From Campylobacteraceae bacterium (GTDB lineage Bacteria; Campylobacterota; Campylobacteria; Campylobacterales; Sulfurovaceae): a DNA stretch of 44,720 nt. The notes beneath the pieces were generated by a model that saw nothing but the letters and a program-made list of their open reading frames with translations, was not told the origin of the DNA and searched no databases. A program made the position numbers and the translations under genes. Below are positions 24,979-34,887 of this stretch, one piece after another (position 1 is the stretch's first letter; each line of letters starts with the position of its first letter). The stretch lies in contig JALUKQ010000181.1 in the NCBI GenBank assembly GCA_027056485.1, positions 1 to 44,720 on the forward strand, written 5' to 3'.

Positions 24979-25680
24979 TTAGTTAGATGCGTAGTGTAGG
25001 TTACTGTTTGTAACTCTTCGTCCCCAAAGAAAACGCTTTTTATAAAAACTTTTATCATTAAAGTTAAAAATAACAACTTTTTTACCCGATGAACTGGCAT
25101 GAATAAAGTCTCCATTCCCTAAGTAGATACCAACATGGCAAACTTTTCCTGTACGACGTTTTTTTGTATCAAAAAATACCATATCTCCACGTTGTAACTC
25201 TTCATAACGTATATATTTTCCTACTTTTGCCTGTTCTCTTGAGACTCTTGGAATATTGATTCCTGCATCACGAAAAACCCATTGAGTAAAGCCTGAACAG
25301 TCAAATCTATCTGGACCAGTAGCACCCCAAACATAAGGTGTCCCTAGAAAGCTTTTTGCATTTCTTTCAATGTTATCTATTGAGTAAGGTTCAACTTTAT
25401 TATCTATATAAGCTAAGTTTTGATGGCTTTTCTTATATGAAATAAATTCAATATCATTGGATATTTGAAGAGTAGATGTAGTATAAGTTTTTTTCTTATT
25501 AGGTCTGTCTGGTTTAACTACAAAATGAACAATCTCTTTTTTAGGTTCAGTTATGCCCATAATATTATAGACAGATGGTTGAGCAGAGATATTTTTGGGT
25601 TTGGCTTTTTTTGAAGAACAAGCAGTATTCAGTAGAATAGAAGATATAAAGATTAAATTAAGTAATATTATTTTTTTCAT
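24979..25680 (-). CDS. NlpC/P60-family murein endopeptidase, lipoprotein
   Basis: 233 residues. Lipoprotein signal with Cys21 in LNTACSS; a 70-residue linker; NlpC/P60 domain from about 100 with FLGTPYVWGATGPDRFDCSGF (catalytic Cys128 in DCSGF), RGDMVFF, and HVGIYLGNG (His182). These enzymes cleave stem peptides of peptidoglycan. No strong ribosome binding site precedes ATG 25680. On the same strand as the two transpeptidases 147 bases away, it probably belongs to the same murein-remodelling group; hydrolase plus transpeptidase is a useful pair for wall shaping. Confidence 0.92.
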   Translation of the reverse strand: MKKIILLNLIFISSILLNTACSSKKAKPKNISAQPSVYNIMGITEPKKEIVHFVVKPDRPNKKKTYTTSTLQISNDIEFISYKKSHQNLAYIDNKVEPYSIDNIERNAKSFLGTPYVWGATGPDRFDCSGFTQWVFRDAGINIPRVSREQAKVGKYIRYEELQRGDMVFFDTKKRRTGKVCHVGIYLGNGDFIHASSSGKKVVIFNFNDKSFYKKRFLWGRRVTNSNLHYASN

Positions 25681-25884
25681 ATTTTAAGTATATCAAATAA
25701 TAGTCTAAATATCTATGTGATTATTTAAAAAGAAAAGATATTTTATATAATAATAACAAGCCCTAAATGTAGAGTGTTTTATATGGTTGTCAGTCACTAG
25801 TTGCTGTTTATTTATATTGATTAAAAATATAAATATTTTTTTTAATTTTAATTTTTTATAGTTTTTTTATAATAAACCATTATC

Positions 25885-25914
25885 TTGACAGAATAGTATA
25901 AAATGAGATATTCT
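25885..25914 (+). promoter_or_regulatory. Promoter candidate for the Sel1-repeat gene
   Basis: A perfect TTGACA at 25885-25890 is 18 bases from TATTCT at 25909-25914 (4 of 6 matches). The start codon follows 33 bases on, behind AAAGGAAAGAG. The rest of the 266-base gap (25681-25946) is AT-rich with nothing else recognised. Confidence 0.5.
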
Positions 25915-25946
25915 TTGATAATTAGTTTTGTTAAAAAAGGAAAGAG

Positions 25947-26897
25947 ATGAAGGATGTTATAACTAAACCCATTGTTCTTACAGGATTAGTTTTATTTGCT
26001 ATTTTAATAGCAATCATAAATATGGATAAAATTAAACCTATTAAAGAACTTGGTGCATTTGATGAAGAGTATGTACAATATTATAAAAAAGCATGTGAGC
26101 TTGAAGATAAAGATGCTTGTAATGAATTGGGAGATGTTTATCATTATGGTAAATCTGGTTCAGTTGACCATGAAGATGCTGTACTTTATTATAAGAAAGC
26201 ATGTAAACTTGAAAGTCCTGCAGGATGTAACAATATCGGTTATATGTACGATAATGGTCTAGGAATAGAAAGAAATGAATGGCATGCTATAAGACTCTAT
26301 AAACAAGCTTGTAAGTATGGAGAGATGGAAGGGTGCTATAACCTAGGAGCCATGTATTACAATGGTGAAGGATCTAAGCGTAACTATTATAAAGCAGCAG
26401 TCTATTTTAAAAAGGCATGTAATGCAGGAGTTCCTCAGGCTTGTAATGACTTAGGTTATATGTATGCACATGGTAAGCATGTAAGAAAAGATATACAAGA
26501 GGCACTATCACTATATTATGATGCTTGTGATATGGGTGAAGCTTCTGGTTGTAATAACTTGGGCTATATGTATGAGATGGGAAAAGGTGTTAGAAAAGAC
26601 AGTATGAAAGCTGAAAGATATTACACTGCAGCTTGTAATTTAGATGACAAAGATAGTTGTGATAGACTAGGTGCTGTATTTGGAAAGAGAGTAGAACGTA
26701 TCAAAAGTAATGCAGATTTAGATGTCGCACGAAAAGCTTGTAAACATAATAATGGAACCATGTGTTATAAGCTTGGACTCTATTATGAAAAAAATGAAGA
26801 TGATGATACAGCAAGAGAACTGTTTAAGAAAGCATGTAACTTAGGACAAAGTTCAAGTTGTAAACATTTAGGTGACTTACACCGTCGTAATGACTAA
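25947..26897 (+). CDS. Membrane-anchored Cys-rich Sel1-repeat protein (Hcp-like)
   Basis: 316 residues. An uncleaved N-terminal anchor (about 8-25, IVLTGLVLFAILIAIINM) is followed by about seven Sel1 repeats of 36 residues. Each has the Cys pair spacing KKAC-x6-7-ACNxLG, as in the Helicobacter cysteine-rich proteins, where the pair forms a disulfide in each repeat. The last two repeats are degenerate. Such repeats bind proteins; the Cys pattern implies the domain lies in the oxidising periplasm. Function is unknown; it may be a periplasmic scaffold related to the neighbouring murein enzymes, but it is transcribed on the opposite strand. Confidence 0.85.
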   Translation: MKDVITKPIVLTGLVLFAILIAIINMDKIKPIKELGAFDEEYVQYYKKACELEDKDACNELGDVYHYGKSGSVDHEDAVLYYKKACKLESPAGCNNIGYMYDNGLGIERNEWHAIRLYKQACKYGEMEGCYNLGAMYYNGEGSKRNYYKAAVYFKKACNAGVPQACNDLGYMYAHGKHVRKDIQEALSLYYDACDMGEASGCNNLGYMYEMGKGVRKDSMKAERYYTAACNLDDKDSCDRLGAVFGKRVERIKSNADLDVARKACKHNNGTMCYKLGLYYEKNEDDDTARELFKKACNLGQSSSCKHLGDLHRRND

Positions 26898-26900
26898 TAT

Positions 26901-26926
26901 TTATTCCCAACTGTAGTTGGGAATAA
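26901..26926. terminator. Bidirectional terminator between Sel1 gene and ilvD
   Basis: A perfect 11-base stem (26901-26911 with 26916-26926) around TGTA lies between two convergent genes. The AT-rich ends of the stem supply T-rich tails in both directions. Confidence 0.7.
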
Positions 26927-26930
26927 ACTC

Positions 26931-28619
26931 TTATTCAGCCTCTAAAACAGCCCCTGAACTTGCATTGGTAACCAATGCTCGGTATTGTCTTAACCATTTA
27001 CTTTCTAAAGGTTTAACAATAGGCTTAAAGTTTTCTTTACGTTTGGCTATCTCTTTATCTGAAATATTTACTTGTAAAATATACTCATCAACATCTATAT
27101 GAATTTCATCACCATCTTCAAGTAGACCTATCATCCCACCTTCAGCAGCTTCTGGACTAACATGACCAATACTTGCTCCTCTTGTAGCACCAGAGAAACG
27201 ACCATCAGTAATGAGTGCTACTTTATCACCAAGACCCATACCCATAATAAGACTTGTAGGACTTAGCATCTCTTGCATCCCAGGTCCCCCACGAGGTCCT
27301 TCATATCGAATGACTACAACATTACCTGCTTTTACTTTCCCTGCTAAAATACCCTCTATTGCTTCATCTTGAGAGTTAAAACATACAGCTGTTCCTGTAA
27401 ATACACGCTCACCTGTAATTCCAGCAGTTTTAATAACGGCACCTTGTTCTGCTAAATTACCATATAAAATTGCCAGTCCACCTACTTCAGAGTATGGGTT
27501 ATCGATAGTATGAATAATATTAGTATCAACAATGGTTGCATTTGCAATACGCTCTTTTAATGTTTCACCAGTTATTGTTAAGTTATCAAGTAAAATATCA
27601 TCACCACGTTTGCTCATTTCGTGCATAACAGCAGATACTCCACCAGCTTTGTCTATATCTTGCATATGGACAGTGGTTAAAGAAGGAGAAATTTTTGCAA
27701 TATGAGAAACACGTTTAGATATCTTATTTATATCTTCCAAGTTAAAGTCAACTTCTGCTTCTTTGGCTATTGCTAACATATGTAAAACAGTGTTTGAACT
27801 TCCTCCCATTGCCATGTCAACAGCAAAAGCATTTCGTACTGCATTCTCATTTAAAATATTTCTTACATTATATAGAGAAGATTTTTCTTGCTCCATAAGT
27901 GCAATTTCACAGATACGTCTAGCTGCTTTTCTGTAAAGCTCTTCACGCTCTTTTGTTAGTGCTAAAATGGTTCCATTTCCCGGAAGAGCAATTCCCATAG
28001 CTTCCATAAGTGTGTTCATGGAGTTTGCTGTAAACATTCCAGAACAACTTCCTCCACTTGGACAGGCATTACATTCTATGTCAGTTAGCTCCTCTTCGGT
28101 TATCTCTCCAGCTTCAAATTGCCCAACAGCTTCAAAAGCAGTTGCTAGGTCAATAGGTGTTCCATCTTTACTATAACCTTTAGCCATCGGTCCACCAGAA
28201 ACAAATAGAGTTGGTACGTTAACACGTAAAGCACCCATTATCATACCGGGTACAATCTTGTCACAGTTTGGTATGGCAATCATGGCATCAAGTTTATGAG
28301 CATTCATGACAGTCTCTATGGAGTTTGCTATAATCTCACGACTTGGAAGAGAAAAAAGCATTCCATCATGTCCCATTGCTATACCATCATCTACACCAAT
28401 GGTATTAAACTCAAATGGTACACAACCAGATTTTTTGATTTCATCTTTTATTATGGCAGATACCTTATCTAAAAAGAAATGTCCAGGGATTATCTCTATA
28501 AAAGAGTTGGCTACTCCTATAAATGGTTTATCAAAGTCTTCATCTTTTAATCCTGTTGCTCGAAGGAGAGAACGGTGAGGGGCCCGATTATGTCCTTTTT
28601 TTACTATGTCACTTCGCAT
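26931..28619 (-). CDS. ilvD: Dihydroxy-acid dehydratase
   Basis: 562 residues, full family length. Dehydrates 2,3-dihydroxy acids to 2-keto acids in valine, leucine and isoleucine synthesis. Iron-sulfur ligands Cys119 ([11 protein letters not shown]) and Cys192 ([16 protein letters not shown]) are present. The first cysteine found in the E. coli-type enzyme is replaced by Gly46 (EIIPGH), which is the pattern of enzymes with two cluster cysteines, expected to be oxygen-sensitive 4Fe-4S types. GYS-, GRFSGATRG- and GPRGGPGM motifs are all there. ATG 28619 has AAAGGAC upstream. A long hairpin directly abuts that site. Confidence 0.97.
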   Translation of the reverse strand: MRSDIVKKGHNRAPHRSLLRATGLKDEDFDKPFIGVANSFIEIIPGHFFLDKVSAIIKDEIKKSGCVPFEFNTIGVDDGIAMGHDGMLFSLPSREIIANSIETVMNAHKLDAMIAIPNCDKIVPGMIMGALRVNVPTLFVSGGPMAKGYSKDGTPIDLATAFEAVGQFEAGEITEEELTDIECNACPSGGSCSGMFTANSMNTLMEAMGIALPGNGTILALTKEREELYRKAARRICEIALMEQEKSSLYNVRNILNENAVRNAFAVDMAMGGSSNTVLHMLAIAKEAEVDFNLEDINKISKRVSHIAKISPSLTTVHMQDIDKAGGVSAVMHEMSKRGDDILLDNLTITGETLKERIANATIVDTNIIHTIDNPYSEVGGLAILYGNLAEQGAVIKTAGITGERVFTGTAVCFNSQDEAIEGILAGKVKAGNVVVIRYEGPRGGPGMQEMLSPTSLIMGMGLGDKVALITDGRFSGATRGASIGHVSPEAAEGGMIGLLEDGDEIHIDVDEYILQVNISDKEIAKRKENFKPIVKPLESKWLRQYRALVTNASSGAVLEAE

Positions 28620-28630
28620 GTTTGTCCTTT

Positions 28631-28677
28631 AATACCACACTTGTTCCCATGTTTAACGTGGGGACAAGCGTGGTATT
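28631..28677. repeat. 20-base inverted repeat next to the ilvD ribosome binding site
   Basis: Left arm 28631-28650 and right arm 28658-28677 pair at 17 of 20 positions with a 7-base loop. On the ilvD mRNA it would end directly upstream of the ribosome binding site. It could be a leader structure, a bidirectional barrier between ilvD and the tRNA operon promoter, or a dispersed palindromic repeat. Confidence 0.75.
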
Positions 28678-28708
28678 TATAAATTTTGAAAAATTATACC
28701 CAAAAACC

Positions 28709-28737
28709 TTTACAAAGAAAAAAAAAGTTGCTATAAT
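28709..28737 (+). promoter_or_regulatory. Promoter of the tRNA cluster
   Basis: TTTACA at 28709-28714, a 17-base spacer, and a consensus TATAAT at 28732-28737; the first tRNA begins 44 bases after the -10. This is the best sigma-70-type promoter in the window. Confidence 0.8.
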
Positions 28738-28781
28738 CGCATTCCAATTTAAAAGTAATGCAAATTACTTGAATAAGTGTT

Positions 28782-28856
28782 GCGAGAATAGCTCAGTGGT
28801 AGAGCATAACCTTGCCAAGGTTGGGGTCGGGAGTTCGAACCTCCTTTCTCGCTCCA
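28782..28856 (+). tRNA. tRNA-Gly (GCC)
   Basis: Cloverleaf: acceptor GCGAGAA/TTCTCGC, D arm GCTCAGTGGTAGAGC, anticodon loop TTGCCAA (GCC), T arm with GTTCGAA. CCA is encoded at 28854-28856. First of four tRNA genes in tandem. Confidence 0.97.
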
Positions 28857-28908
28857 CATATTAAATTGTGATATTTTAATTTTATTTATAGTATTGGTGT
28901 CCAATTAT

Positions 28909-28996
28909 GCCCGGGTGGTGGAATTGGTAGACACAGGGGACTTAAAATCCCCCGGTCATTGCGACCGTGCCGGTTCAAGTCCGGCCCCGGGCACCA
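28909..28996 (+). tRNA. tRNA-Leu (UAA)
   Basis: Acceptor GCCCGGG/CCCGGGC, anticodon loop CTTAAAA (TAA), long variable arm typical of class II tRNAs, T loop GTTCAAG, CCA encoded at 28994-28996. Confidence 0.97.
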
Positions 28997-29044
28997 CCGA
29001 TTATCAATTAGCTTTTGTTATTTGAAAATCATATGGAAACTAGT

Positions 29045-29120
29045 GGAGCCATCGCCAAGTTGGTAAGGCCGTAGATTGCAAATCTGCTATTCACCAGTTC
29101 GAGTCTGGTTGGCTCCTCCA
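29045..29120 (+). tRNA. tRNA-Cys (GCA)
   Basis: Acceptor GGAGCCA/TGGCTCC, anticodon loop TTGCAAA (GCA), T loop GTTCGAG, discriminator T, CCA encoded at 29118-29120. Confidence 0.95.
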
Positions 29121-29201
29121 ATTTATACAAAATTTAAATTTATTTTTATTCTATATGGGTAAAATCTTATTTCAACTTGAATATCTTATTCAAGCTAATG
29201 T

Positions 29202-29289
29202 CGGGAGATGTCAGAGTGGTCGAATGTGCCGGTCTTGAAAACCGGTGAGGGTTATACCTCCGGGAGTTCGAATCTCCCTCTCCCGGCCA
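29202..29289 (+). tRNA. tRNA-Ser (UGA)
   Basis: Acceptor CGGGAGA/TCTCCCG, anticodon loop CTTGAAA (TGA), extended variable arm, T loop GTTCGAA, discriminator G, CCA encoded at 29287-29289. Last gene of the tRNA cluster. Confidence 0.95.
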
Positions 29290-29630
29290 TACTTCATCTA
29301 TTTATTTCAAAACAATCCATTAACGTTTTATTTATTATTCATTTATTTATTAAAATATTACTATTGATTTATATATAACATTTTTTAATATTCTTTCTTT
29401 TAAAAGACTATATTGTGGGATTTACTGTTTTATCTATTTATAAAAATAAATATTTAATTATTTCTAAAAGTAATAAAAGTATAAAAAGTTAATGAAAATA
29501 TAATAAATGTGATTAATATCAAGAAAAGATAAGGTTTCTACTGTTATGATGATGATGTACATTTATTAGATTGATGTGTTTTATCTTTTAAAACCAGCAG
29601 TCTTATAAATACAATCATAAAGGAGAAAAT
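29290..29630 (+). promoter_or_regulatory. 341-base AT-rich gap upstream of the porin gene
   Basis: No gene is seen. Two promoter candidates are TATAAT at 29499-29504 and an extended -10, TGTTATGAT, with TATGAT at 29545-29550. Neither has a clear -35. The latter would give a leader of about 75 bases. AAAGGAG at about 29620 is the porin ribosome binding site. Confidence 0.4.
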
Positions 29631-30860
29631 GTGAAAATTACAAACTTAAGCTTAGCAGCAATCGCTGCAGTAGCAATGACAACAGGTGCAATGGCTGACG
29701 CTGACAAAGGTATTGACTTTAAAATTGGTGGACAAGCAGTTGTTTACTATGAAACTAATGATGGTGGAAGTGATAACAGTCTTTTTGGTCAAGATAGCTC
29801 ACAAGCAAATGCTGGTATTCAGTTAAATGCTAACTCTGATTTAGGAAATGGTTTTGGTCTTGGATTACAAGGTTCAGCACTAAGTACATGGGGTCTTGAA
29901 GATCACTTAGTATCTGGTGTTAAACAAGGTAATTTAGGTGCACAAGGTGATACAGCAAATGGTACTGATTACTTTAATATTACAAAAGCATATTTAACAA
30001 AACAAATTGGTAATACTACATTGAAAGCTGGTAGACAAGAACTTCCTAAGTCTCTTTCTCCATTAGCATTCTCTGAGGGTTGGAATGTGTTTAAAAATAC
30101 ATTTGATGCAGTAGTTGCTATTAACTCTGATATTCCAGATACAACTGTAGTTGGAGCTTATGTTTCTAGATCAAATGGTAGTACAGGTGATACTACTGTA
30201 TTTAATGATTTACATAGTGGTGCAGCTGGTGCAGTAGCACCAATTAACAATGCATTTATGTTAACAGTTGCTAACAAGTCTAGTAAAATGGTTCAACCAA
30301 CTTTATCTTATTATGCACTTAAAGATGTTGCTCTTGCAGAAAGTGGTTCTGCACTTTGGGCTGATGTTCAAGTAGATGCTGGTCTTCCAGTTAAACTTGC
30401 TCTTCAAGGTGGACAAATTGACCCAGGTAACAATTTAGATAAAACAAATGTATGGGGTGCAAAAGCTTCAGCAAAAGTTTCTGGTGTAGCTCTTTCTCTT
30501 GCATATTCTGATGTAAATGATGGTACAGTATCTGTACAAAATGTTGGTACAGGTGTTAAAACTCCACTATTTACTCAAATGATATATAACCAAGATCATA
30601 TTTCGAGAGATGCTTCAACAGTTGTACTTAAAGGTGCTATGCCTGCAGGTCCTGGTAAGTTGATAGCTCAGTATGGTATGACTACTGATAATGCGAATGA
30701 TAACTCTGATTACAATGAATTAGATATTATGTATAAAACAAAAGCTCTTGGAATGAATGTATTTGCTGCATACATTATGAGAGATTCTGATGCTACAGAT
30801 CTTCAAGGTGGTGATGATAAAGCTAACATCGTACGTGTATGGACAAGATATAACTTTTAA
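29631..30860 (+). CDS. Outer-membrane porin
   Basis: 409 residues. The start is GTG at 29631: an ATG two bases earlier reads directly into TGA, and AAAGGAGAAAAT gives proper spacing. A signal peptide ending in AMA (residues 1-22) precedes a beta-rich, Gly/Asn/Asp-rich sequence without Cys and with the C-terminal aromatic signature RVWTRYNF required for barrel insertion. Size and composition match the porins of Campylobacterota (OprD/major outer-membrane protein-like). It presumably forms a general or substrate-biased diffusion channel. Codon use is more uniform than in neighbours (GGT, GCA, ACA), suggesting high expression. A good terminator follows, so it is monocistronic. Confidence 0.88.
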   Translation: MKITNLSLAAIAAVAMTTGAMADADKGIDFKIGGQAVVYYETNDGGSDNSLFGQDSSQANAGIQLNANSDLGNGFGLGLQGSALSTWGLEDHLVSGVKQGNLGAQGDTANGTDYFNITKAYLTKQIGNTTLKAGRQELPKSLSPLAFSEGWNVFKNTFDAVVAINSDIPDTTVVGAYVSRSNGSTGDTTVFNDLHSGAAGAVAPINNAFMLTVANKSSKMVQPTLSYYALKDVALAESGSALWADVQVDAGLPVKLALQGGQIDPGNNLDKTNVWGAKASAKVSGVALSLAYSDVNDGTVSVQNVGTGVKTPLFTQMIYNQDHISRDASTVVLKGAMPAGPGKLIAQYGMTTDNANDNSDYNELDIMYKTKALGMNVFAAYIMRDSDATDLQGGDDKANIVRVWTRYNF

Positions 30861-30883
30861 TCTTTAAAAGTTTATCTACCTCT

Positions 30884-30916
30884 TTCCACCTCTTTTGAGG
30901 TGGAAGCTTCTTTTTT
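30884..30916 (+). terminator. Rho-independent terminator of the porin gene
   Basis: TTCCACCTC at 30884-30892 pairs with GAGGTGGAA at 30897-30905 around TTTT; a T run follows at 30911-30916. Confidence 0.85.
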
Positions 30917-30955
30917 AACTTTTCTTAAATTTAATCTTTTTTATTATTGTTTTTT

Positions 30956-30972
30956 GTTCGGTGTTACCGAAC
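30956..30972. repeat. Short perfect hairpin in the porin/DUF2442 gap
   Basis: GTTCGGT at 30956-30962 pairs with ACCGAAC at 30966-30972 around GTT. No T run follows on either strand. Function is unclear. A TATAAT at 31007-31012 downstream may be the promoter of the DUF4160 remnant and DUF2442 genes. Confidence 0.45.
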
Positions 30973-31041
30973 CTACGGATTTTATTCTTCTTTAGTATTA
31001 TTTGGTTATAATATTTAAAATACCAAAATATAGGATATCTA

Positions 31042-31178
31042 TTGCCTACTTTATTAAATAAAAATGGTTTTAAATTTTTCTTTATTATTTAAAGCCAAAA
31101 GATTTAAAAATGGCACTTAAGATAGTAAAAGAAAACAGAGAAGAGTTTGAAAGGATTTGGAATGAATGGTTTAATTAA
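31042..31178 (+). pseudogene. DUF4160-family gene remnant with internal deletion
   Basis: AGGA at 31032 and TTG at 31042 begin PTLLNKNGFKFFF, the typical start of DUF4160 proteins, but the frame stops at 31090-31092. A second frame (31083-31178) gives KDLKMALKIVKENREEFERI then WNEWFN and a stop, the typical C-terminus of the same family. The middle, about 40 residues with the histidine-rich segment, is gone and the ends are in different frames. DUF4160 and DUF2442 genes are very often adjacent, and the end of this remnant overlaps the next gene's start by 17 bases, as in intact pairs. Confidence 0.75.
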
Positions 31179-31407
31179 AGCAAAAACAGTTCGAGTTGAT
31201 GATAGTTATATGCATGTCACTTTAGAAGATGGACGTATTATCTCGACTCCAATGGCATGGTATAAACCATTACAATCTGCTACATTAGCTCAGTTAAAAA
31301 ACTATAAACTTATTTGTTTAGGTACAGGAATTGAGTGGGAAGAGTTTGATTATCAACTTAGTATTGAGGGAATGTTGGTAACCAATAAACAAGAAGAGGT
31401 AGCATAA
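31162..31407 (+). CDS. DUF2442-family protein
   Basis: 81 residues from ATG 31162 (AAGGA at 31151 is the ribosome binding site). Motifs VRVDDSYMHVTLEDGRIISTPMAWYKPL, IGTGIEWEEFDYQLSIEGML fit DUF2442, a small fold usually encoded after DUF4160. The pair is often treated as a candidate toxin-antitoxin-like or mobile gene unit, but activity is unproven. Here its partner is broken while DUF2442 remains intact. The Uma2 gene starts directly after its stop codon. Confidence 0.8.
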   Translation: MNGLIKAKTVRVDDSYMHVTLEDGRIISTPMAWYKPLQSATLAQLKNYKLICLGTGIEWEEFDYQLSIEGMLVTNKQEEVA

Positions 31408-31938
31408 ATGTGTGCAATAGAATATTACACCTATGAAGAGTATTGTCAATGGGAAGGTAATTGGGAGCTTATAAAAGGTGTACCTTTAGCTCTTCCTTCA
31501 CATACAATTCTCCATCAATCATTGGTAGCTAATATTTTATTTGAAATAAATAAGTCAGTAATTAATGGGAAAGAGTGTTTATGTATTGCAGGAGTTGATT
31601 GGAAAATTTGGAGTGATACAGTTTTAAGACCCGATATTTCTCTTGTTTGTAATGAAACAAATGAAGCCTACATGACAAAAGTTCCTGAAATTGTGGTAGA
31701 AGTCATCTCTAAATCTACAGCAAGACGAGATGAAACACATAAGTTTAAAATTTATGAAGAAGAAAAAGTAAAATACTATGTTCTTGTTTACCCAAATGAT
31801 TTAAAAGTAAAAGTTTATAGACTCGATGGAAAAGAGTATACAAAAGAGGGTGATTTCTCTTTAGAAACTTATGATTTTGAAGATACTACCTGTAAGGCTT
31901 CGGTTAATTTTGGGAATGTATTTGAGAGGTTTAGGTAG
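31408..31938 (+). CDS. Uma2-family (DUF820) PD-(D/E)xK nuclease-fold protein
   Basis: 176 residues. The Uma2 core is present: YEEYCQWEGNWELIKGVP at the start, RPDISLV (Asp of the motif), and EIVVEVIS (Glu), with KFKIYEEEKVKYYVLVYP after. These are restriction-endonuclease-like folds, abundant in cyanobacteria and in scattered lineages, with no clear role. It starts with no gap after DUF2442, so they share an mRNA. Its stop codon lies in the left arm of an inverted repeat. The cluster with DUF2442 and a toxin-antitoxin pair suggests an acquired accessory patch. Confidence 0.85.
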   Translation: MCAIEYYTYEEYCQWEGNWELIKGVPLALPSHTILHQSLVANILFEINKSVINGKECLCIAGVDWKIWSDTVLRPDISLVCNETNEAYMTKVPEIVVEVISKSTARRDETHKFKIYEEEKVKYYVLVYPNDLKVKVYRLDGKEYTKEGDFSLETYDFEDTTCKASVNFGNVFERFR

Positions 31939-32031
31939 GGTGTTTTCCCCTGAAGCACCGTCAAAATAAAATTCAATATTTAAATATATTTCAAATGTTA
32001 TAACATGGTATTGTCAGGGACAACACCCTAC
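31935..32031. repeat. 97-base element bounded by imperfect inverted repeats
   Basis: Left end 31935-31953 and right end 32014-32031 are inverted copies (GTAGGGTGTT, then TTCCCCTGA against GTCCCTGA). The interior is 60 bases of AT-rich DNA without coding capacity. It separates Uma2 from the toxin gene. The form suggests a palindromic intergenic repeat or small non-autonomous element. Confidence 0.6.
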
Positions 32032-32040
32032 AGTTTGTTC

Positions 32041-32307
32041 CTATATTTTGTTATTCCAAGAATATATATAACGTTTTTCTAAATCTACTTCATATGGAAT
32101 AGTGTAACCCTTATGTGTTAAATCACGTATATACTCATTATCAAAATAGTAAGATTTATGATACATAAAAGGAAAATCTTTTAAATCTTCTATTTTTTGA
32201 CTTAATTCATAGTCAAATTTAATGGTAGCTTCGACATTATCTTGAGCTATATAACTAAGTATATTTTCAAGAGAGTCATGAAAAGAAGCTGTTTTGATTA
32301 TTTGCAT
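32041..32307 (-). CDS. RelE/ParE-family toxin
   Basis: 88 residues with the ParE-like layout: KTASFHDSLENILSYIAQDN at the start, EDLKDFPFMYHKS, and a C-terminal YTIPYEVDLEKRYIYSWNNKI beta-hairpin. Such toxins hit gyrase or cleave mRNA at the ribosome; which one is not decidable here. It overlaps the upstream antitoxin by 10 bases, the usual antitoxin-first order. Confidence 0.7.
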   Translation of the reverse strand: MQIIKTASFHDSLENILSYIAQDNVEATIKFDYELSQKIEDLKDFPFMYHKSYYFDNEYIRDLTHKGYTIPYEVDLEKRYIYSWNNKI

Positions 32308-32561
32308 AGTTGCTCTAAAAACTCTTTTGTTCTTTTATTTGATTCTTCTTCTGAAAGCATTTTTTCTGTTCCATCTTTCATACGTCTATAGGTTTCATGA
32401 AATCTTTTTTTATCTGCTTCAAAAGCTGTATTTTCTTCATTTTTAGGTAGATATTTATGTAAAAAGTCATTGATATAATCGGTTATTTTCTTTTTGTCGC
32501 CATCAAATTTTTCATATAAAAAAGCTTCAATCAGACTGTTATCTATAGTTGCTTGTATCAT
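32298..32561 (-). CDS. Putative antitoxin of the RelE/ParE pair
   Basis: 87 residues, strongly charged and helical, with MIQATIDNSLIEAFLYEKF at the start, a ribbon-helix-helix-like beginning, and a long helix after it (DKKRFHETYRRMKDGTE). AAGGAAA gives a good ribosome binding site. Gene order and overlap with the toxin support the antitoxin role; the family is not named with certainty. Confidence 0.65.
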   Translation of the reverse strand: MIQATIDNSLIEAFLYEKFDGDKKKITDYINDFLHKYLPKNEENTAFEADKKRFHETYRRMKDGTEKMLSEEESNKRTKEFLEQLCK

Positions 32562-32588
32562 TTTAAATTTCCTTTAACATTTTAATTA

Positions 32589-34605
<2,017 letters not shown>

Positions 34606-34611
34606 TTGCCC

Positions 34612-34887
34612 CTAAGGCCACGAACAACTCCCTGAACTACAGCTTCCACCTTGAACATGAAAAGTATTAATATAGTTACAAGATTTACACTCAAAAGTAA
34701 GCATTTTAGGACCAGAACAGCCTGTGCTTCTTTGGTCTATAAGTTCCATTGTAGCTTTATGGCATTTAGGGCAGATACCTTGTTCTATGGCTTGTAAGTT
34801 TGCTTTTTTCTCACGCATAAAATAGATGTAGCTAACCACTAGACCCACTATTATAATAAGTAGAAAAAAGAGAAGATAAAAATTCAT
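34612..34887 (-). CDS. Small membrane protein with zinc-ribbon motif
   Basis: 91 residues. One N-terminal helix (about 3-23), then a zinc ribbon with CPKC and, 26 residues on, CKSC, with a further Cys at GCSG between. The last 12 residues are GGSCSSGSCSWP, a Gly/Ser/Cys tail. Its start overlaps the stop of the YgjP-like gene by 4 bases (ATGA), so it is translated with it. No named family is recognised. Confidence 0.65.
   Translation of the reverse strand: MNFYLLFFLLIIIVGLVVSYIYFMREKKANLQAIEQGICPKCHKATMELIDQRSTGCSGPKMLTFECKSCNYINTFHVQGGSCSSGSCSWP

Noticed and set aside
26050-26262. 70-residue alternative frame in the Sel1 gene
   Set aside because: Overlaps periodic Sel1 repeats in the main frame, which explain it fully.
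28523-28864. 113-residue plus-strand reading frame across the ilvD start and tRNA-Gly
   Set aside because: It spans the promoter and a clear tRNA gene and has no ribosome binding site or family motif.
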